A stretch of DNA of 64,000 nt from Sphingomonas rubra (lineage in GTDB: Bacteria > Pseudomonadota > Alphaproteobacteria > Sphingomonadales > Sphingomonadaceae): assembly GCF_900115745.1 (NCBI RefSeq), contig NZ_FOXP01000010.1, forward strand, positions 1-64,000, read 5' to 3'. Below, in pieces: positions 16,485 through 25,371 of the stretch. How positions within the stretch are numbered: position 1 is the first letter of the stretch; every line of letters starts with the position of its first letter. The notes under the pieces were generated by a model. The model made no database searches, was not told where the DNA came from, and worked only from the letters and a program-made list of their open reading frames with translations. Both the position numbers and the translations under genes were made by a program.

Positions 16485-16715
16485 ATGAAAATCAACATTT
16501 TCGTGACGCTGAAGCCCGGCGTGCTCGACCCGCAGGGTCGCGCGATCCACCACGCGCTGGGCTCGCTCGGCTTCGAGGGCGTCGGCGACGTGCGCGCGGG
16601 CAAGCTGATCGAGATGGAGGTCGCCGACGACACCGACGACCAGGCGCTCGACGCGATGTGCCGGCAGCTGCTCGCCAACACGGTGATCGAGAATTACCGG
16701 ATCGAGCGCGCATGA
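16485..16715 (+). CDS. purS: FGAM synthase subunit PurS
   Basis: A 76-residue protein, exactly the PurS size. It has [20 protein letters not shown] at the N-terminus and [13 protein letters not shown] in the middle. PurS docks with PurQ and PurL to form the three-part phosphoribosylformylglycinamidine synthase, passing ammonia between subunits. AGGCGAGGAA stands before the ATG. Its stop overlaps the purQ start (ATGA). The short reading frame begins well inside a longer open frame whose upstream part is antisense-like noise. Confidence 0.94.
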   Translation: MKINIFVTLKPGVLDPQGRAIHHALGSLGFEGVGDVRAGKLIEMEVADDTDDQALDAMCRQLLANTVIENYRIERA

Positions 16716-17380
16716 AGACGGCGGTGCTGGTCTTTCCCGGTTCCAACTGCGACCGCGACCTGGCCGTGGCGCTGGAGCGCGTGACGGGCACCGCGCCGGC
16801 GATGGTCTGGCACGGTGAGACGGCGCTGCCGGACGGCGTGGGCCTGGTCGCGGTGCCGGGCGGCTTCTCCTACGGCGATTACCTGCGTTCCGGCGCGATC
16901 GCGGCGCGGTCGCCGATCATGCGCGCGGTGGTGGAGGCGGCCGACAAGGGGCTGCCGGTGCTGGGCGTGTGCAACGGTTTCCAGGTGCTGACCGAGGCGG
17001 GGCTGCTGCCCGGCGCGCTGATGCGCAACGCGCGGCTGACCTTCGTCTGCCGCGACGCGACGCTGACGGTGGGCAACGCCTCGTCGGCGTTCACTAGGAG
17101 CTATGCGGCGGGCGAGCGGATCGTGGTGCCGGTCGCGCATCACGACGGTAACTACTACGCCGACGACGAGACGCTCGACCGGCTGGAGGGTGAGAACCGG
17201 GTGGCGTTCCGCTACGCCGACACGGTGAACGGGTCGCGGCGGGACATCGCGGGCATCCTTAACGCGCGCGGCAACGTGCTGGGCATGATGCCGCACCCGG
17301 AGCGGCGGGTGGAAGCGGCGCACGGCGGCACGGACGGGCGGCGGCTGTTCGAGGGGCTGCTGGAGACGGTGGGGGCTTGA
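16712..17380 (+). CDS. purQ: FGAM synthase glutaminase subunit PurQ
   Basis: A 222-residue class I glutamine amidotransferase. The oxyanion strand and nucleophile are in [11 protein letters not shown] (Cys), with [14 protein letters not shown] before it and the catalytic His-x-Glu in MMPHPERR near the C-terminus. It delivers ammonia from glutamine to PurL. It is the last gene of purC-purS-purQ; purL, which often follows, is not here, and the next gene is convergent. A perfect 12-base inverted repeat lies just after the stop. Confidence 0.95.
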   Translation: MKTAVLVFPGSNCDRDLAVALERVTGTAPAMVWHGETALPDGVGLVAVPGGFSYGDYLRSGAIAARSPIMRAVVEAADKGLPVLGVCNGFQVLTEAGLLPGALMRNARLTFVCRDATLTVGNASSAFTRSYAAGERIVVPVAHHDGNYYADDETLDRLEGENRVAFRYADTVNGSRRDIAGILNARGNVLGMMPHPERRVEAAHGGTDGRRLFEGLLETVGA

Positions 17381-17387
17381 AGCCGCC

Positions 17388-17413
17388 CTCCCCTCCCGCA
17401 CGCGGGAGGGGAG
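17388..17413. repeat. Perfect inverted repeat between convergent genes
   Basis: CTCCCCTCCCGC and GCGGGAGGGGAG are exact 12-base complements with a two-base loop, placed between the stops of purQ and the RNase T2 gene. There is no T-tract. It resembles one of the short palindromic repeats seen elsewhere in the window and could also help to end both converging transcripts. Confidence 0.6.
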
Positions 17414-17420
17414 CCGCAGG

Positions 17421-18134
17421 TTACCGTCGTCCGCGCCAGATGCGCAGCGATGCACCCGGCGCCAGACCGCCCTGGTGCGCGGGGCAGCGCCGGTAGCGGA
17501 ACGTCTTGTCCAGGCAGATCCACACCTCGTCGAGCCAGCCCTGCCGGTCGGCGGTGACGCGCATCATGTCGGGCGACAGGCCGGGATTGGCACGCGCCAT
17601 CGCCTGCGCGAAGCCGCCGGCGGTCAGCGGACGGCGCGACAGCGCGTCCATGTCGGGGTAACGCAGCCGGCCGTAGAGCGCGGTCGCGCGGCCGAAATAG
17701 CGCGCGGGGGTGTAGCCGGCCATGCAGGTGCCGTGCTTGGCCCATTCGTGCTGGAGCAGCTGCGCCGAGGGCGTCGCGCACAGATTGGCGGCGATCGTGC
17801 GGCGCGGCAGCAGGTCGGTGGCGCGGCAATATTGCGGCCAGTCCTTGCCCACCCCGTCGGGCCAGAGGCCGTGCAGGGTGAAGCCGAAGCGGTTGCCGTC
17901 CGCGCACTGGAAGCGCGAGGAGGGGCGGTCGGCATTGGCGCGGCAGTAGCCGGGCGACCAAGTGATCGCCAGCGTGTAGCTGCCGATCGGCAGGATGCGG
18001 CGCGGCTGGCTCTGCGACGGCAGGTCGGGACGCGGGCGCGGCATGGCGGACGGCACGCGGCAGCTATACGCCTGCGCGGTCGCGACGCCGGGCAGCAGCA
18101 CGACCGCGGCGGCGAGGACGAGCGCGAGCCTCAC
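17421..18134 (-). CDS. Secreted ribonuclease, RNase T2 family
   Basis: A 237-residue secreted nuclease. Both family signatures are visible: CAS-I as FTLHGLWPDG and CAS-II as HEWAKHGTC, each with the catalytic His, and the Glu and Lys of CAS-II in place. Six or more Cys fit the disulfides of T2 enzymes. I chose the GTG at 18134, because GGAGGAGG lies before it and it overlaps the preceding stop (GTGA); a hydrophobic signal peptide (LALVLAAAVVLLPG) follows at once. It would degrade RNA in the periplasm or outside the cell. The upstream partner encodes a small membrane protein. Confidence 0.88.
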   Translation of the reverse strand: MRLALVLAAAVVLLPGVATAQAYSCRVPSAMPRPRPDLPSQSQPRRILPIGSYTLAITWSPGYCRANADRPSSRFQCADGNRFGFTLHGLWPDGVGKDWPQYCRATDLLPRRTIAANLCATPSAQLLQHEWAKHGTCMAGYTPARYFGRATALYGRLRYPDMDALSRRPLTAGGFAQAMARANPGLSPDMMRVTADRQGWLDEVWICLDKTFRYRRCPAHQGGLAPGASLRIWRGRR

Positions 18135-18532
18135 GCGTCCTCCTCCCATTCGGGGTGCGGGCGGGCGAAGAAGTCGCGCGCGGCGGGGCGGAAGAACAGC
18201 ACGATCGCGACCGTGGCAAGCAGCGTCTGGAGCGTGGTGAGGACACCGAACAGGCCGCCGGCGACGACGCCGCCCGACACCTGCATCAGGAAGCCGACGA
18301 GATTGACGGCGGTGATCCCGCTCAGCACCCACAAGGCGATGCGGTTGCCGCCGCGCGCGGCGAGGATCAGGAGCAGGATCGAGGCGCCGAGATAGGCCGC
18401 GTAGATGCCGATCGCCCCGCCGGTGCCGATCGCGGCCACCGTGCTGGCCCAGCCCATCGCGGCGAGCACCAGCGCCAGGACCAGCGAGCCTGCGTAAAGC
18501 TGTTCCCCCAGTTTCACCGATTTCGGCCGCAT
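18131..18532 (-). CDS. Small integral membrane protein, unknown function
   Basis: A 133-residue protein with four predicted membrane helices (for example YAGSLVLALVLAAMGWAST, AAYLGASILLLILAA, WVLSGITAVNLVGFLM and TTLQTLLATVAIVLFF) and an acidic C-terminal tail EWEEDA. I do not recognise a named family. The ATG is preceded by an AAGGGGGG run. It is translationally coupled to the RNase T2 gene downstream, but a functional link is not evident. Confidence 0.65.
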   Translation of the reverse strand: MRPKSVKLGEQLYAGSLVLALVLAAMGWASTVAAIGTGGAIGIYAAYLGASILLLILAARGGNRIALWVLSGITAVNLVGFLMQVSGGVVAGGLFGVLTTLQTLLATVAIVLFFRPAARDFFARPHPEWEEDA

Positions 18533-18619
18533 GCCGCGTTCCCCCCTTCGTTGTCGGGCCGGGATAGCCGGTCGCGGGCGGGGCGCCAACCGCCTGCCGC
18601 GACCGCCCGCCCCGTCCGG

Positions 18620-19774
18620 TCAGTCGAAGCCGCGCTCCAGGAAACGGTCCACCACCGCGCAGTGCAGCGCGATGCCGCGCGCCATCACCCGCTCGTCGAT
18701 CGTCATGCGCGTGTTGTGGAGCGGCGGATTGACGGCAGGGTCGGTGCCGGTCGGCGCGGCGCCGATAAAGGCCATCGCGCCCGGCACGTCGCGCAGCACG
18801 TAGGAGAAGTCCTCGCCACCCATCATCGGCGCCTTCATCACCTCGTACGGCGCGTCGATCGCCGCGGCGCCGTCGCGCATCACCTGCACGGCGCGCGGGT
18901 CGTTCATCGTCACAGGATAGCCTGCGTCGATCCGCGCCTCCGCGGTGGCGCCGTGCGCGGCGGCGATGCCGGTCACGATCCGCTCGAACGCGTCGAACAT
19001 CAACGCGCGGGTCGGTTCGGACAAGGTGCGCAGCGTGCCGAGCAGCTCGGCGGTGTCGGGAACGATGTTGTGCGCGCCGGTGCCCGCGCTGATCGTGGTG
19101 ATCGTCAGCACGGCCGGGTCGGACACGGGCACGCGGCGCGCGATGAACGTCTGGAGCGCGGTGACGATCTCGCAGGCGATCGGCACCGGATCGATATTGT
19201 CGTGCGGCATCGCCGCGTGGCCGCCGCGCCCGGTGATCCGGGCGTGCACCGTGTTGGCGGAGGCGAGCAGCGGCCCGACCCGGCTGACCACCACGCCCGA
19301 TGGCATGTTGGGCGACACGTGCAGCGCGAAGGCGGCGTCCGGCGCCGGATCGGCGAGCAGCCCGTCCTCCATCATGAAGCGGGCGCCGTGATGCCCTTCC
19401 TCGCCCGGCTGGAACATGAACACCACCGTTCCCGGCAGCCGGTCGCGGCGCGCGCTGAGCGCCCTGGCGGCGCCGACCAGCATGGCGGTGTGCGTATCGT
19501 GGCCGCAGGCGTGCATCCGCCCCTCGTGGCGCGAGGCGAAGGGCAGGCCCGTCTCCTCCGACATGGGCAGCGCGTCCATGTCGCCGCGCAGCAGCACGGT
19601 GCGGCCGTTGTCGCCGGTCTGGCCGCGCAGGATCGCGACGAAACCGGTGGTGGAGCGGCTGTCGCGAATCTCCAGCGGCAGCCCGGCGAGCGCCGCCTTG
19701 GCCTTCTCGGTCGTCAGCGGGCAGTGGAGCCCGACCTCCGGCTCGGCATGGATGGCACGGCGCAGCGCCACCAC
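18620..19774 (-). CDS. M20 family amidohydrolase (hippurate hydrolase type)
   Basis: A zinc peptidase of the M20D class that removes acyl or amide groups from amino acids. Metal and catalytic residues are seen in LLRGDMDALPM, ACGHDTHTAM, QPGEEGHHGA and, near the end, MGGEDFSY. A dimerisation lid lies between. The coordinates begin at a GTG that opens VVALRRAIHAEPEVG. However, the conserved reading frame clearly extends about 19 codons further (DEQGGWAAAAEEQFDEV) to an in-frame stop, and no ATG, GTG or TTG lies in that stretch. The only codon at the right distance from a good AGGAG is ATA at 19831. The true start may be that ATA, or the ATG was lost. The enzyme may be somewhat longer than given here. 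Confidence 0.85.
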   Translation of the reverse strand: MVALRRAIHAEPEVGLHCPLTTEKAKAALAGLPLEIRDSRSTTGFVAILRGQTGDNGRTVLLRGDMDALPMSEETGLPFASRHEGRMHACGHDTHTAMLVGAARALSARRDRLPGTVVFMFQPGEEGHHGARFMMEDGLLADPAPDAAFALHVSPNMPSGVVVSRVGPLLASANTVHARITGRGGHAAMPHDNIDPVPIACEIVTALQTFIARRVPVSDPAVLTITTISAGTGAHNIVPDTAELLGTLRTLSEPTRALMFDAFERIVTGIAAAHGATAEARIDAGYPVTMNDPRAVQVMRDGAAAIDAPYEVMKAPMMGGEDFSYVLRDVPGAMAFIGAAPTGTDPAVNPPLHNTRMTIDERVMARGIALHCAVVDRFLERGFD

Positions 19775-19831
19775 CTCGTCGAACTGCTCCTCCGCCGCGG
19801 CGGCCCAGCCGCCCTGCTCGTCGAGACCTAT

Positions 19832-19843
19832 CGCTTCACTCCT
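19832..19843 (-). promoter_or_regulatory. Shine-Dalgarno pointing to an ATA codon
   Basis: On the minus strand AGGAG occupies 19843-19839, followed by seven bases and then ATA at 19831-19829, in frame with the M20 hydrolase. No standard start codon is at this spacing. This site is what makes the non-canonical start worth checking. Confidence 0.4.
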
Positions 19844-19848
19844 CTATC

Positions 19849-19931
19849 GTCACACCGGGCTCGTCCCGACGTCCAGAGCCCGGCAGCGCTTCCGCTCGTG
19901 GCCCTGGATGCCGGGACGAGCCCGGCATGAC
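19849..19931. repeat. REP-like palindromic element, GGGCTCGTCCCG family
   Basis: The outer arms CACACCGGGCTCGTCCCGACG and, inverted, GCCGGGACGAGCCCGGCATG enclose about 40 bases of spacer. Related copies lie at 26339-26423, 29081-29188 and 48437-48513. It sits between the HerA-like ATPase gene and the M20 gene, just before the latter's start. Confidence 0.75.
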
Positions 19932-19936
19932 GGGTG

Positions 19937-21577
19937 TCACCCCCGGAACAATCCGCCCAGCACGCCGCGCATCACCTGACCGATCAGCCCCCCGGACGAC
20001 GAGCGCCCGCGCCTGGTCGTGCCGAATACCTGCTTGCCGATCTCGTTCGCGACCTGACGGCCGATCGACGAGCTCGCCGCGCGGCCGGCCGAGGTCGCCA
20101 TCTTGCCCCACGGGCTGTTCGCGGCCGCGCGATCCGCGTCGCGCCGTTGCCGGTCGGCGATCCGGGCGGCTGCGATCCGGTCACGCTCCGCCTGCCGCGC
20201 GAGCTCGGCGTCGAGCTTCGCCTGCCGCGCCGTCGCCTTCTCCGCCGCGGTGGACGCCTTCGCCTCGGCCGCCGCGGCACCCGCCGCCTGCGTCTTGGCG
20301 GCGAGCAGTTCCTCGGCCGACTCGCGGTCGACCGCCTGGTCGTATTTGTCGCCGACCGCATCGGTCTCGATCAGCACGCGGCGCTCGTCGGGGGTGACCG
20401 GCCCGACGCGGCTGGCGGGCGGCGCAATCAGCGTGCGCTCGACCGGCGACGGCGATCCGTCCGCCAGCAGCATCGACACCAGCGCCTCGCCCACCTTCAG
20501 CTCGGTAATCGCGGTCGCGACGTCGACGTCCGCGTTGGCGCGAAACGTCTCCGCCGCGGCGCGCACCGCCGCCTGGTCGCGCGGGGTGAAGGCGCGCAGC
20601 GCGTGCTGCACGCGATTGCCGAGCTGCCCGGCGACCTTGTCCGGGATGTCGATCGGGTTCTGCGTGATGAAGTAGACACCGACGCCCTTCGACCGGATCA
20701 GCCGCACCACCTGCTCGATCTTGTCGAGCAGCACGTCCGGTGCCTCGTCGAACAGCAGATGCGCCTCGTCGAAGAAGAAGCACATCACCGGCTTGTCGGG
20801 ATCGCCCACCTCCGGCAGCTGCTCGAACAATTCGGAGAGCAGCCACAGGAGAAAGGTGGAGTAGAGCTTCGGCGCCGCCATCAGCCGGTCGGCGGCGAGC
20901 ACGTTGACCACGCCGCGCCCGTCGTCGGCGATGCGGATCAGGTCGGTCAGCTCCAGCGCCGGCTCGCCGAAGAAATGCTCCGCGCCCTGCCCGCGTAATT
21001 GCAGCAGCCCGCGCTGGATGGCGCCGACCGACTGTTTCGACACGTTGCCGTAGGTGGTGGTCAGCTCCTGCGCCCGCTCCGCGCAGTGCGCCAGCATCGA
21101 TTGGAGATCGTCGAGGTCGAGGAGCAGCAGGCCTTCCCGGTCGGCGACGTGAAAGGCGATGGTCAGCACGCCTTCCTGCACCGCGTTCAGCCCCATCAGT
21201 CGGGCGAGGAGCAGCGGCCCCATCTCGCTGACGGTGGTGCGGACGGGATGACCCTGCTCGCCGAACAGGTCCCAGAACTGGACGGGCGTCTCGCGATACG
21301 CCCAGCCGGTATCGCCGATCTCCGCCGCGCGCGCCGCGAAGGCCGCGTGCGTCTTGGCGGTGGGGGAGCCGGGCATGGCGAGCCCGGCGAGGTCGCCCTT
21401 CACGTCGGCGACGAAGCACGGCACGCCCGCGGCCGAGAAGCCCTCGACAATGTTCTGCAACGTCACGGTCTTGCCGGTGCCCGTCGCCCCCGCGATCAGG
21501 CCGTGCCGATTGGCCCGGCGCAGGTCGATCGCCTGTCGCGCGCCCCCGCCCGTGCCGATGAAGATGCCGTCCGCCAT
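19937..21577 (-). CDS. HerA-like ATPase, DUF853 (YjgR-like)
   Basis: A 546-residue P-loop ATPase of the FtsK-HerA superfamily, DUF853 branch. The Walker A is [10 protein letters not shown] at about 30-39, the Walker [16 protein letters not shown] near 290, and [20 protein letters not shown] further on. The N-terminus reads [20 protein letters not shown], as in YjgR of E. coli. After residue 440 comes an Ala/Arg/Lys-rich coiled-coil-like tail and then a Gly-rich end. Biochemical role unknown; the fold suggests DNA or protein translocation. It stands alone, flanked by a palindromic repeat and the terminator of the protease gene. Confidence 0.87.
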   Translation of the reverse strand: MADGIFIGTGGGARQAIDLRRANRHGLIAGATGTGKTVTLQNIVEGFSAAGVPCFVADVKGDLAGLAMPGSPTAKTHAAFAARAAEIGDTGWAYRETPVQFWDLFGEQGHPVRTTVSEMGPLLLARLMGLNAVQEGVLTIAFHVADREGLLLLDLDDLQSMLAHCAERAQELTTTYGNVSKQSVGAIQRGLLQLRGQGAEHFFGEPALELTDLIRIADDGRGVVNVLAADRLMAAPKLYSTFLLWLLSELFEQLPEVGDPDKPVMCFFFDEAHLLFDEAPDVLLDKIEQVVRLIRSKGVGVYFITQNPIDIPDKVAGQLGNRVQHALRAFTPRDQAAVRAAAETFRANADVDVATAITELKVGEALVSMLLADGSPSPVERTLIAPPASRVGPVTPDERRVLIETDAVGDKYDQAVDRESAEELLAAKTQAAGAAAAEAKASTAAEKATARQAKLDAELARQAERDRIAAARIADRQRRDADRAAANSPWGKMATSAGRAASSSIGRQVANEIGKQVFGTTRRGRSSSGGLIGQVMRGVLGGLFRG

Positions 21578-21604
21578 GCGCGATAGTCTAGGCGCGCGGC
21601 CGGC

Positions 21605-21641
21605 AAAGAGAAAGGGACCGCGCGCCGGAGCGCACGGTCCC
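21605..21641 (-). terminator. Terminator of the Do-protease gene
   Basis: On the minus strand GGGACCGTGCGC pairs with GCGCGCGGTCCC around a TCCG loop, followed by TTTCTCTTT. It begins about 20 bases after the stop codon of the protease gene, a typical intrinsic terminator. Confidence 0.8.
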
Positions 21642-21660
21642 TCCCACCCGGTCGTGCCGG

Positions 21661-23187
21661 TCAGTTGGCCAGGCGGACCGCCAGGAACGCGGTCGCGCGC
21701 TGGCGCGTCACGCGCAGCAACACCTGCGGCCGTCCCGCCGCCCGCGCCCGCGTCACCGCCGCGGCGAACTCCGCACCGGTGCGCACGGGCTCGCCATTGA
21801 CCTGGCTGATGACGTCGCCGCGCTTCAGCTTCTGGCCGGCATCGGTGGTCGGGCTCGCCTGCGCGACCACGACGCCGGCGATCGACGGATCGATCTGGAG
21901 CGTCCGCGCGATGCCGGGGGTCAGCGGCTGCACCGACAGACCCAGCGTCGCCGCGCCGGACTGCCCCGCCGCCGGCGAGTCGCCGTCCGCGTTGGGATCG
22001 AAACTGTCGCCGCCCGCGAGCGCGCTGAGCTGCTCGTTGGTCGGACGGTTGACCACGCCGACGTTGATCGTCTGCGGACGGCCATTGCGCAGCACGTCCA
22101 GCCGGGCGTTCTGCCCCGGCGCCACCGCCGCGACCAGATAGGCGAGCGTCGCGTCGGGCGTCACGTCGGTGCCGTTGACCTTGGTCACCACGTCGCCGGC
22201 GCGCAGGCCGGCCTTGGCCGCCGGACCGCTCGGCTCGACGCTCGCCACCAGCTCGCCGCGGTTCGGCGGGATGCCCAGCGCCGACGCCACGTCGGTGTCG
22301 ACCGGGCCGCCCAGGCCGATGCCGATATAGCCGCGCTTGATCGCCTGGCCCTTCATCAGGGCATCGATGATCGGCTTGGCATCCTCCGCCGGGATGGCGA
22401 AGCCGATGCCGATATTGCCGCCTGCCTGGCTGCCGAGGATCTGCGAGTTGATGCCGATGACGTTGCCGTTCAGGTCGAACATCGGGCCGCCGGAATTGCC
22501 CTGGTTGATCGCCGCGTCGGTCTGGATGAAGCGGCTGCGCGGCCCCAGCTCGGACGAGCGATGGACGGCGGAGACGATGCCCGCGGTCACCGTGCCGCCC
22601 AGCCCGAACGGGTTGCCGATCGCGACGATCCAGTCGCCCACCCGCGCGCGGGCCGAGTCGCCGAAGCGGACGAAGGGCAGGCCCGTCGCGTCGATCTTGA
22701 GCAGCGCCAGGTCGGAATCCTCGTCGCGGCCGATCAGCTTGGCGGTGTATTCCTTGCGGTCGGGCAGCGTCACCGTGATCGAATCGACGGTGGCGCCCTT
22801 GGCACCCGGCGCGACCACGTGATTGTTGGTGACGACGTAGCCGTCCGACGAGATGATGAAGCCCGATCCCAGCGACGCGCCCTGCCGCCGCGTCGGCGCG
22901 CCGCCGCCACCGCCCTGGCCGCCGAACAGCCCCTCGAACGGGGTGCCCGAGAACGGATTGGCCTGCGTCTGCTGCGTGATCGTCTGCCGGGTGGAGATGT
23001 TGACTACCGCCGGCTGCAGCTTGGCGACCATGTCGGCGAAGCTCATCGGCGCGCCGGCGCGCGGTACCTGGGCCTGGATCGCGCCGGGCTCGTTCTGGGC
23101 GGTCTGCGCGAAGGAAGGCTGGAGGGCCAAGGTGGCGGTGGCACCACCGAGCAGGAGCGCGCCGGTGAGGGCGTAGGCATTGCGCAC
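21661..23187 (-). CDS. Periplasmic serine endoprotease, DegP/Do family
   Basis: A 508-residue periplasmic protease and chaperone. It has a signal peptide at the N-terminus ([19 protein letters not shown]), a trypsin-like domain with the triad His in VVTNNHVV, Asp in [12 protein letters not shown] and Ser in [11 protein letters not shown], and two PDZ domains (around residues 280-370 and 410-500). A Gly-rich loop near residue 85 resembles the Q-linker of Do proteases. The start codon is GTG with a rather distant AGAGGA. It degrades misfolded envelope proteins. It lies downstream of hflK-hflC on the same strand, a frequent arrangement; the gap of about 110 bases may hold its own promoter. Confidence 0.92.
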   Translation of the reverse strand: MRNAYALTGALLLGGATATLALQPSFAQTAQNEPGAIQAQVPRAGAPMSFADMVAKLQPAVVNISTRQTITQQTQANPFSGTPFEGLFGGQGGGGGAPTRRQGASLGSGFIISSDGYVVTNNHVVAPGAKGATVDSITVTLPDRKEYTAKLIGRDEDSDLALLKIDATGLPFVRFGDSARARVGDWIVAIGNPFGLGGTVTAGIVSAVHRSSELGPRSRFIQTDAAINQGNSGGPMFDLNGNVIGINSQILGSQAGGNIGIGFAIPAEDAKPIIDALMKGQAIKRGYIGIGLGGPVDTDVASALGIPPNRGELVASVEPSGPAAKAGLRAGDVVTKVNGTDVTPDATLAYLVAAVAPGQNARLDVLRNGRPQTINVGVVNRPTNEQLSALAGGDSFDPNADGDSPAAGQSGAATLGLSVQPLTPGIARTLQIDPSIAGVVVAQASPTTDAGQKLKRGDVISQVNGEPVRTGAEFAAAVTRARAAGRPQVLLRVTRQRATAFLAVRLAN

Positions 23188-23296
23188 GATCGTGATGTTC
23201 CTCTCGTTCGTCGTTCGAATTGACCGCCCTATCGCGGCGGGCGGCTGAACGACTGTTGAATGTCAGGCGCGCGGGGCGGTTCCCCTACCCTCTGAC

Positions 23297-24157
23297 CTAT
23301 CGCGCGCGCCCCTCGAACTCGCGCAGGTAGGAATTGTTCGGCGACAGCAGGAACGTCGTGCTGCCCTCCGTCGATCCATCAGCGCCGAACGTCCGCCGGT
23401 ACGACTGCATCGCCCGGTAGAAGTCGTAGAAGCTCGCATCCTTGCCGAAGCTCTGCGCGTAGATGCGCGAGGCCTCCGCGTCGGCGTCCGCGCGCACCAC
23501 CTGGGCACGGCGCTGCCCCTCGGCGGTGATGGTGATCGCCTCCTGCTGGCGCGCGGTCTGCATGCGGCGCAGCGCCGACTCGAGCGGCGTGCCCTCGGGC
23601 AGCTCGGCCTCCTTGATCCGCACGTCGACGATCTCGACGCCGTACTGGCGCGCGCGGCGGTCGAGCCCCTGCTGGATCGAGTCCATCACCTCGCCCCGCT
23701 CCGGGCTGAGCAGCGCGGTGAAGGGCACCTTGCCCAATTCGTTGCGCAGTGTCGAGCCGAACAGCGGCCGCAGCTGGTTGGCGACGCCCTCCTCGCTGCC
23801 CGCGGTGGCCAGCATCAGCCGGGGGTCGACCACCCGGAAGCGTGCGAACGCGTCGACGTTGAGCCGCAGCTGGTCGGTGGAGAGCACCTGCGTGTTCTCC
23901 AGGTCGAGGTCCAGCACCCGCTTGTCGACCCAGGTGATGCGATCGATGAACGGCACGCGGAACAGCGGCCCCGCCCCTGTCGAAGCGCCGATCGTCTCGC
24001 CGGGGCGGTATTGGTTGACCACGCGGATCGGCTGGCCGAAGCGGTAGACCACCGCCTGCTTCGTCTCCGGCACCACCGCGAAGGTCGCGGCGGCGAGGAT
24101 GACGAGCAGCAGCGCCGCGATGCCCAGCGTCACCGGGTTCTTCCACACGCCGTTCAT
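23297..24157 (-). CDS. hflC: HflC, regulator of the FtsH protease
   Basis: A 286-residue SPFH (band 7) protein. One N-terminal membrane helix (PVTLGIAALLLVILAAATFA) is followed by VPETKQAVVYRFGQPIRVV, the start of the band 7 domain, and a long helical region with ERGEVMDSIQQGL and RIYAQSFGKDASFYDFYRAM, which is characteristic of HflC. With HflK it forms the large periplasmic cage around FtsH and modulates membrane protein quality control. The ATG overlaps the hflK stop (ATGA). The Do-protease gene follows. Confidence 0.93.
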   Translation of the reverse strand: MNGVWKNPVTLGIAALLLVILAAATFAVVPETKQAVVYRFGQPIRVVNQYRPGETIGASTGAGPLFRVPFIDRITWVDKRVLDLDLENTQVLSTDQLRLNVDAFARFRVVDPRLMLATAGSEEGVANQLRPLFGSTLRNELGKVPFTALLSPERGEVMDSIQQGLDRRARQYGVEIVDVRIKEAELPEGTPLESALRRMQTARQQEAITITAEGQRRAQVVRADADAEASRIYAQSFGKDASFYDFYRAMQSYRRTFGADGSTEGSTTFLLSPNNSYLREFEGRAR

Positions 24158-25299
24158 TGTGCCGCTCCCGTCTGCGCGGCAGGCGGGGCCGGTTCGGCGG
24201 CCGCCCTTTGCGCGGGCGCCGCCTGCGGGTCGACCACGCGGCGGGCGCCGGGCACGCCGAGGTAGGGCACCACGCCCTGTGGCTCGACGATGGTCTTGTC
24301 CGATTTGGCCAGCACGGCCTCCATGGTCTCGTAATACATGCGTCGGCGCGTCACCTCGGGCGCCAGGCGGTACTGCTCGTACACCCGATCGAACGCCGCC
24401 GCCTCGCCCTGAGCGCGCGCCACCACCTGCTGGGCATAGCCGCGCGCGCCGTTGAGCGCCGCGACCGCGCCCTGCTGCGCCTCCGTCACCTTGTTGAAAT
24501 CGTCGACGATCTGCTGCGGCGCGGTGGCGCGGTTGATCGACACGCCCTGGATCGCCACGCCGGAGCGGTAGCTGTTGAGGATGTTCTGCGTCAGCTCGGC
24601 GACGCGCCCCTCGATCACCGTGCGCCCGGCGCCCAGTGCCTGGTCGAGCGTGGTGGTCGCGATCACCGCGCGCATCGCGCTCTCGGCGGCGGCGCGCACC
24701 GTCTCCTCCGGCTGGGCGAGCTGGAACACGTAGTTGCGCGGGTCGGCGACGTTCCAGCGCACCGAGTAGGTCAGGTCGACGATGTTCTGGTCGCCCGTCA
24801 GCGTCAGGTTGACGCCGTCGCCCTTGGGAAAATTCTCGGTGCGGAAGCGCTGCACGTCCACCGTCTGCACGCGCGCGATCGGCGCGGGCGGGGTCAGCTG
24901 GATGCCCGGCTGCAACGTGCCGGCGTAGCGCCCGAAATAGGTGACGATGCCGCGCTCCTGCGGGCCGATCTGGTGAAACGAGGTGAACACCACCCACACC
25001 GCCACCAGCACGCCGGCACCGATCAGCCACAGCCGCCGCGCGCTGGCGCCGCCCGGCAGGCCGGACCAGCCGCCGCCCGCGCCGCCGCCATTGCCGCCGC
25101 CGCGTGCCTTGCGCAGGAACTCGTCGAGCGCGCTGGGGCCGTTACCGGCCGGCTTGCGCCCGCCCGGCGGCTGCGCCCAGGGGTTGCGCGGCCCGCTGCC
25201 GTCGTCGCCGCCCCCGCCCCACGGCCCCTTGGGGTTGTCGGCGCGCAGGACGGCGGGAATCAGGGGGGAGCGCCGCCACGGGCGCGACAGGATGTTCAT
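24154..25299 (-). CDS. hflK: HflK, regulator of the FtsH protease
   Basis: A 381-residue SPFH protein, partner of HflC. The cytoplasmic N-terminus is Gly/Pro-rich (PKGPWGGGGDDGSG, NPWAQPPGG) as in other HflK proteins. One membrane helix lies near residues 85-105 (LWLIGAGVLVAVWVVFTS), then the band 7 domain starting at QIGPQERGIVTYFGRYAG and a helical region with YAQQVVARAQGEAAAFDRVY. I start at the ATG at 25299, which has AGGTGGAG before it, rather than 14 codons earlier. It is divergent from the Mrp ATPase gene with 72 bases between the starts, which must contain both promoters. Confidence 0.93.
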   Translation of the reverse strand: MNILSRPWRRSPLIPAVLRADNPKGPWGGGGDDGSGPRNPWAQPPGGRKPAGNGPSALDEFLRKARGGGNGGGAGGGWSGLPGGASARRLWLIGAGVLVAVWVVFTSFHQIGPQERGIVTYFGRYAGTLQPGIQLTPPAPIARVQTVDVQRFRTENFPKGDGVNLTLTGDQNIVDLTYSVRWNVADPRNYVFQLAQPEETVRAAAESAMRAVIATTTLDQALGAGRTVIEGRVAELTQNILNSYRSGVAIQGVSINRATAPQQIVDDFNKVTEAQQGAVAALNGARGYAQQVVARAQGEAAAFDRVYEQYRLAPEVTRRRMYYETMEAVLAKSDKTIVEPQGVVPYLGVPGARRVVDPQAAPAQRAAAEPAPPAAQTGAAQ

Positions 25300-25371
25300 G
25301 CTCCACCTATAAGAAGGCGCGGCGGCGAAAAACAGTGGCACCCGTCCTTTGCGGCCCTATCTGCCCCAAGG

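Noticed and set aside
20181..21419. Minus-strand second frame over the HerA-like ATPase gene
   Set aside because: Shifted reading of the same gene; Arg-rich without motifs.
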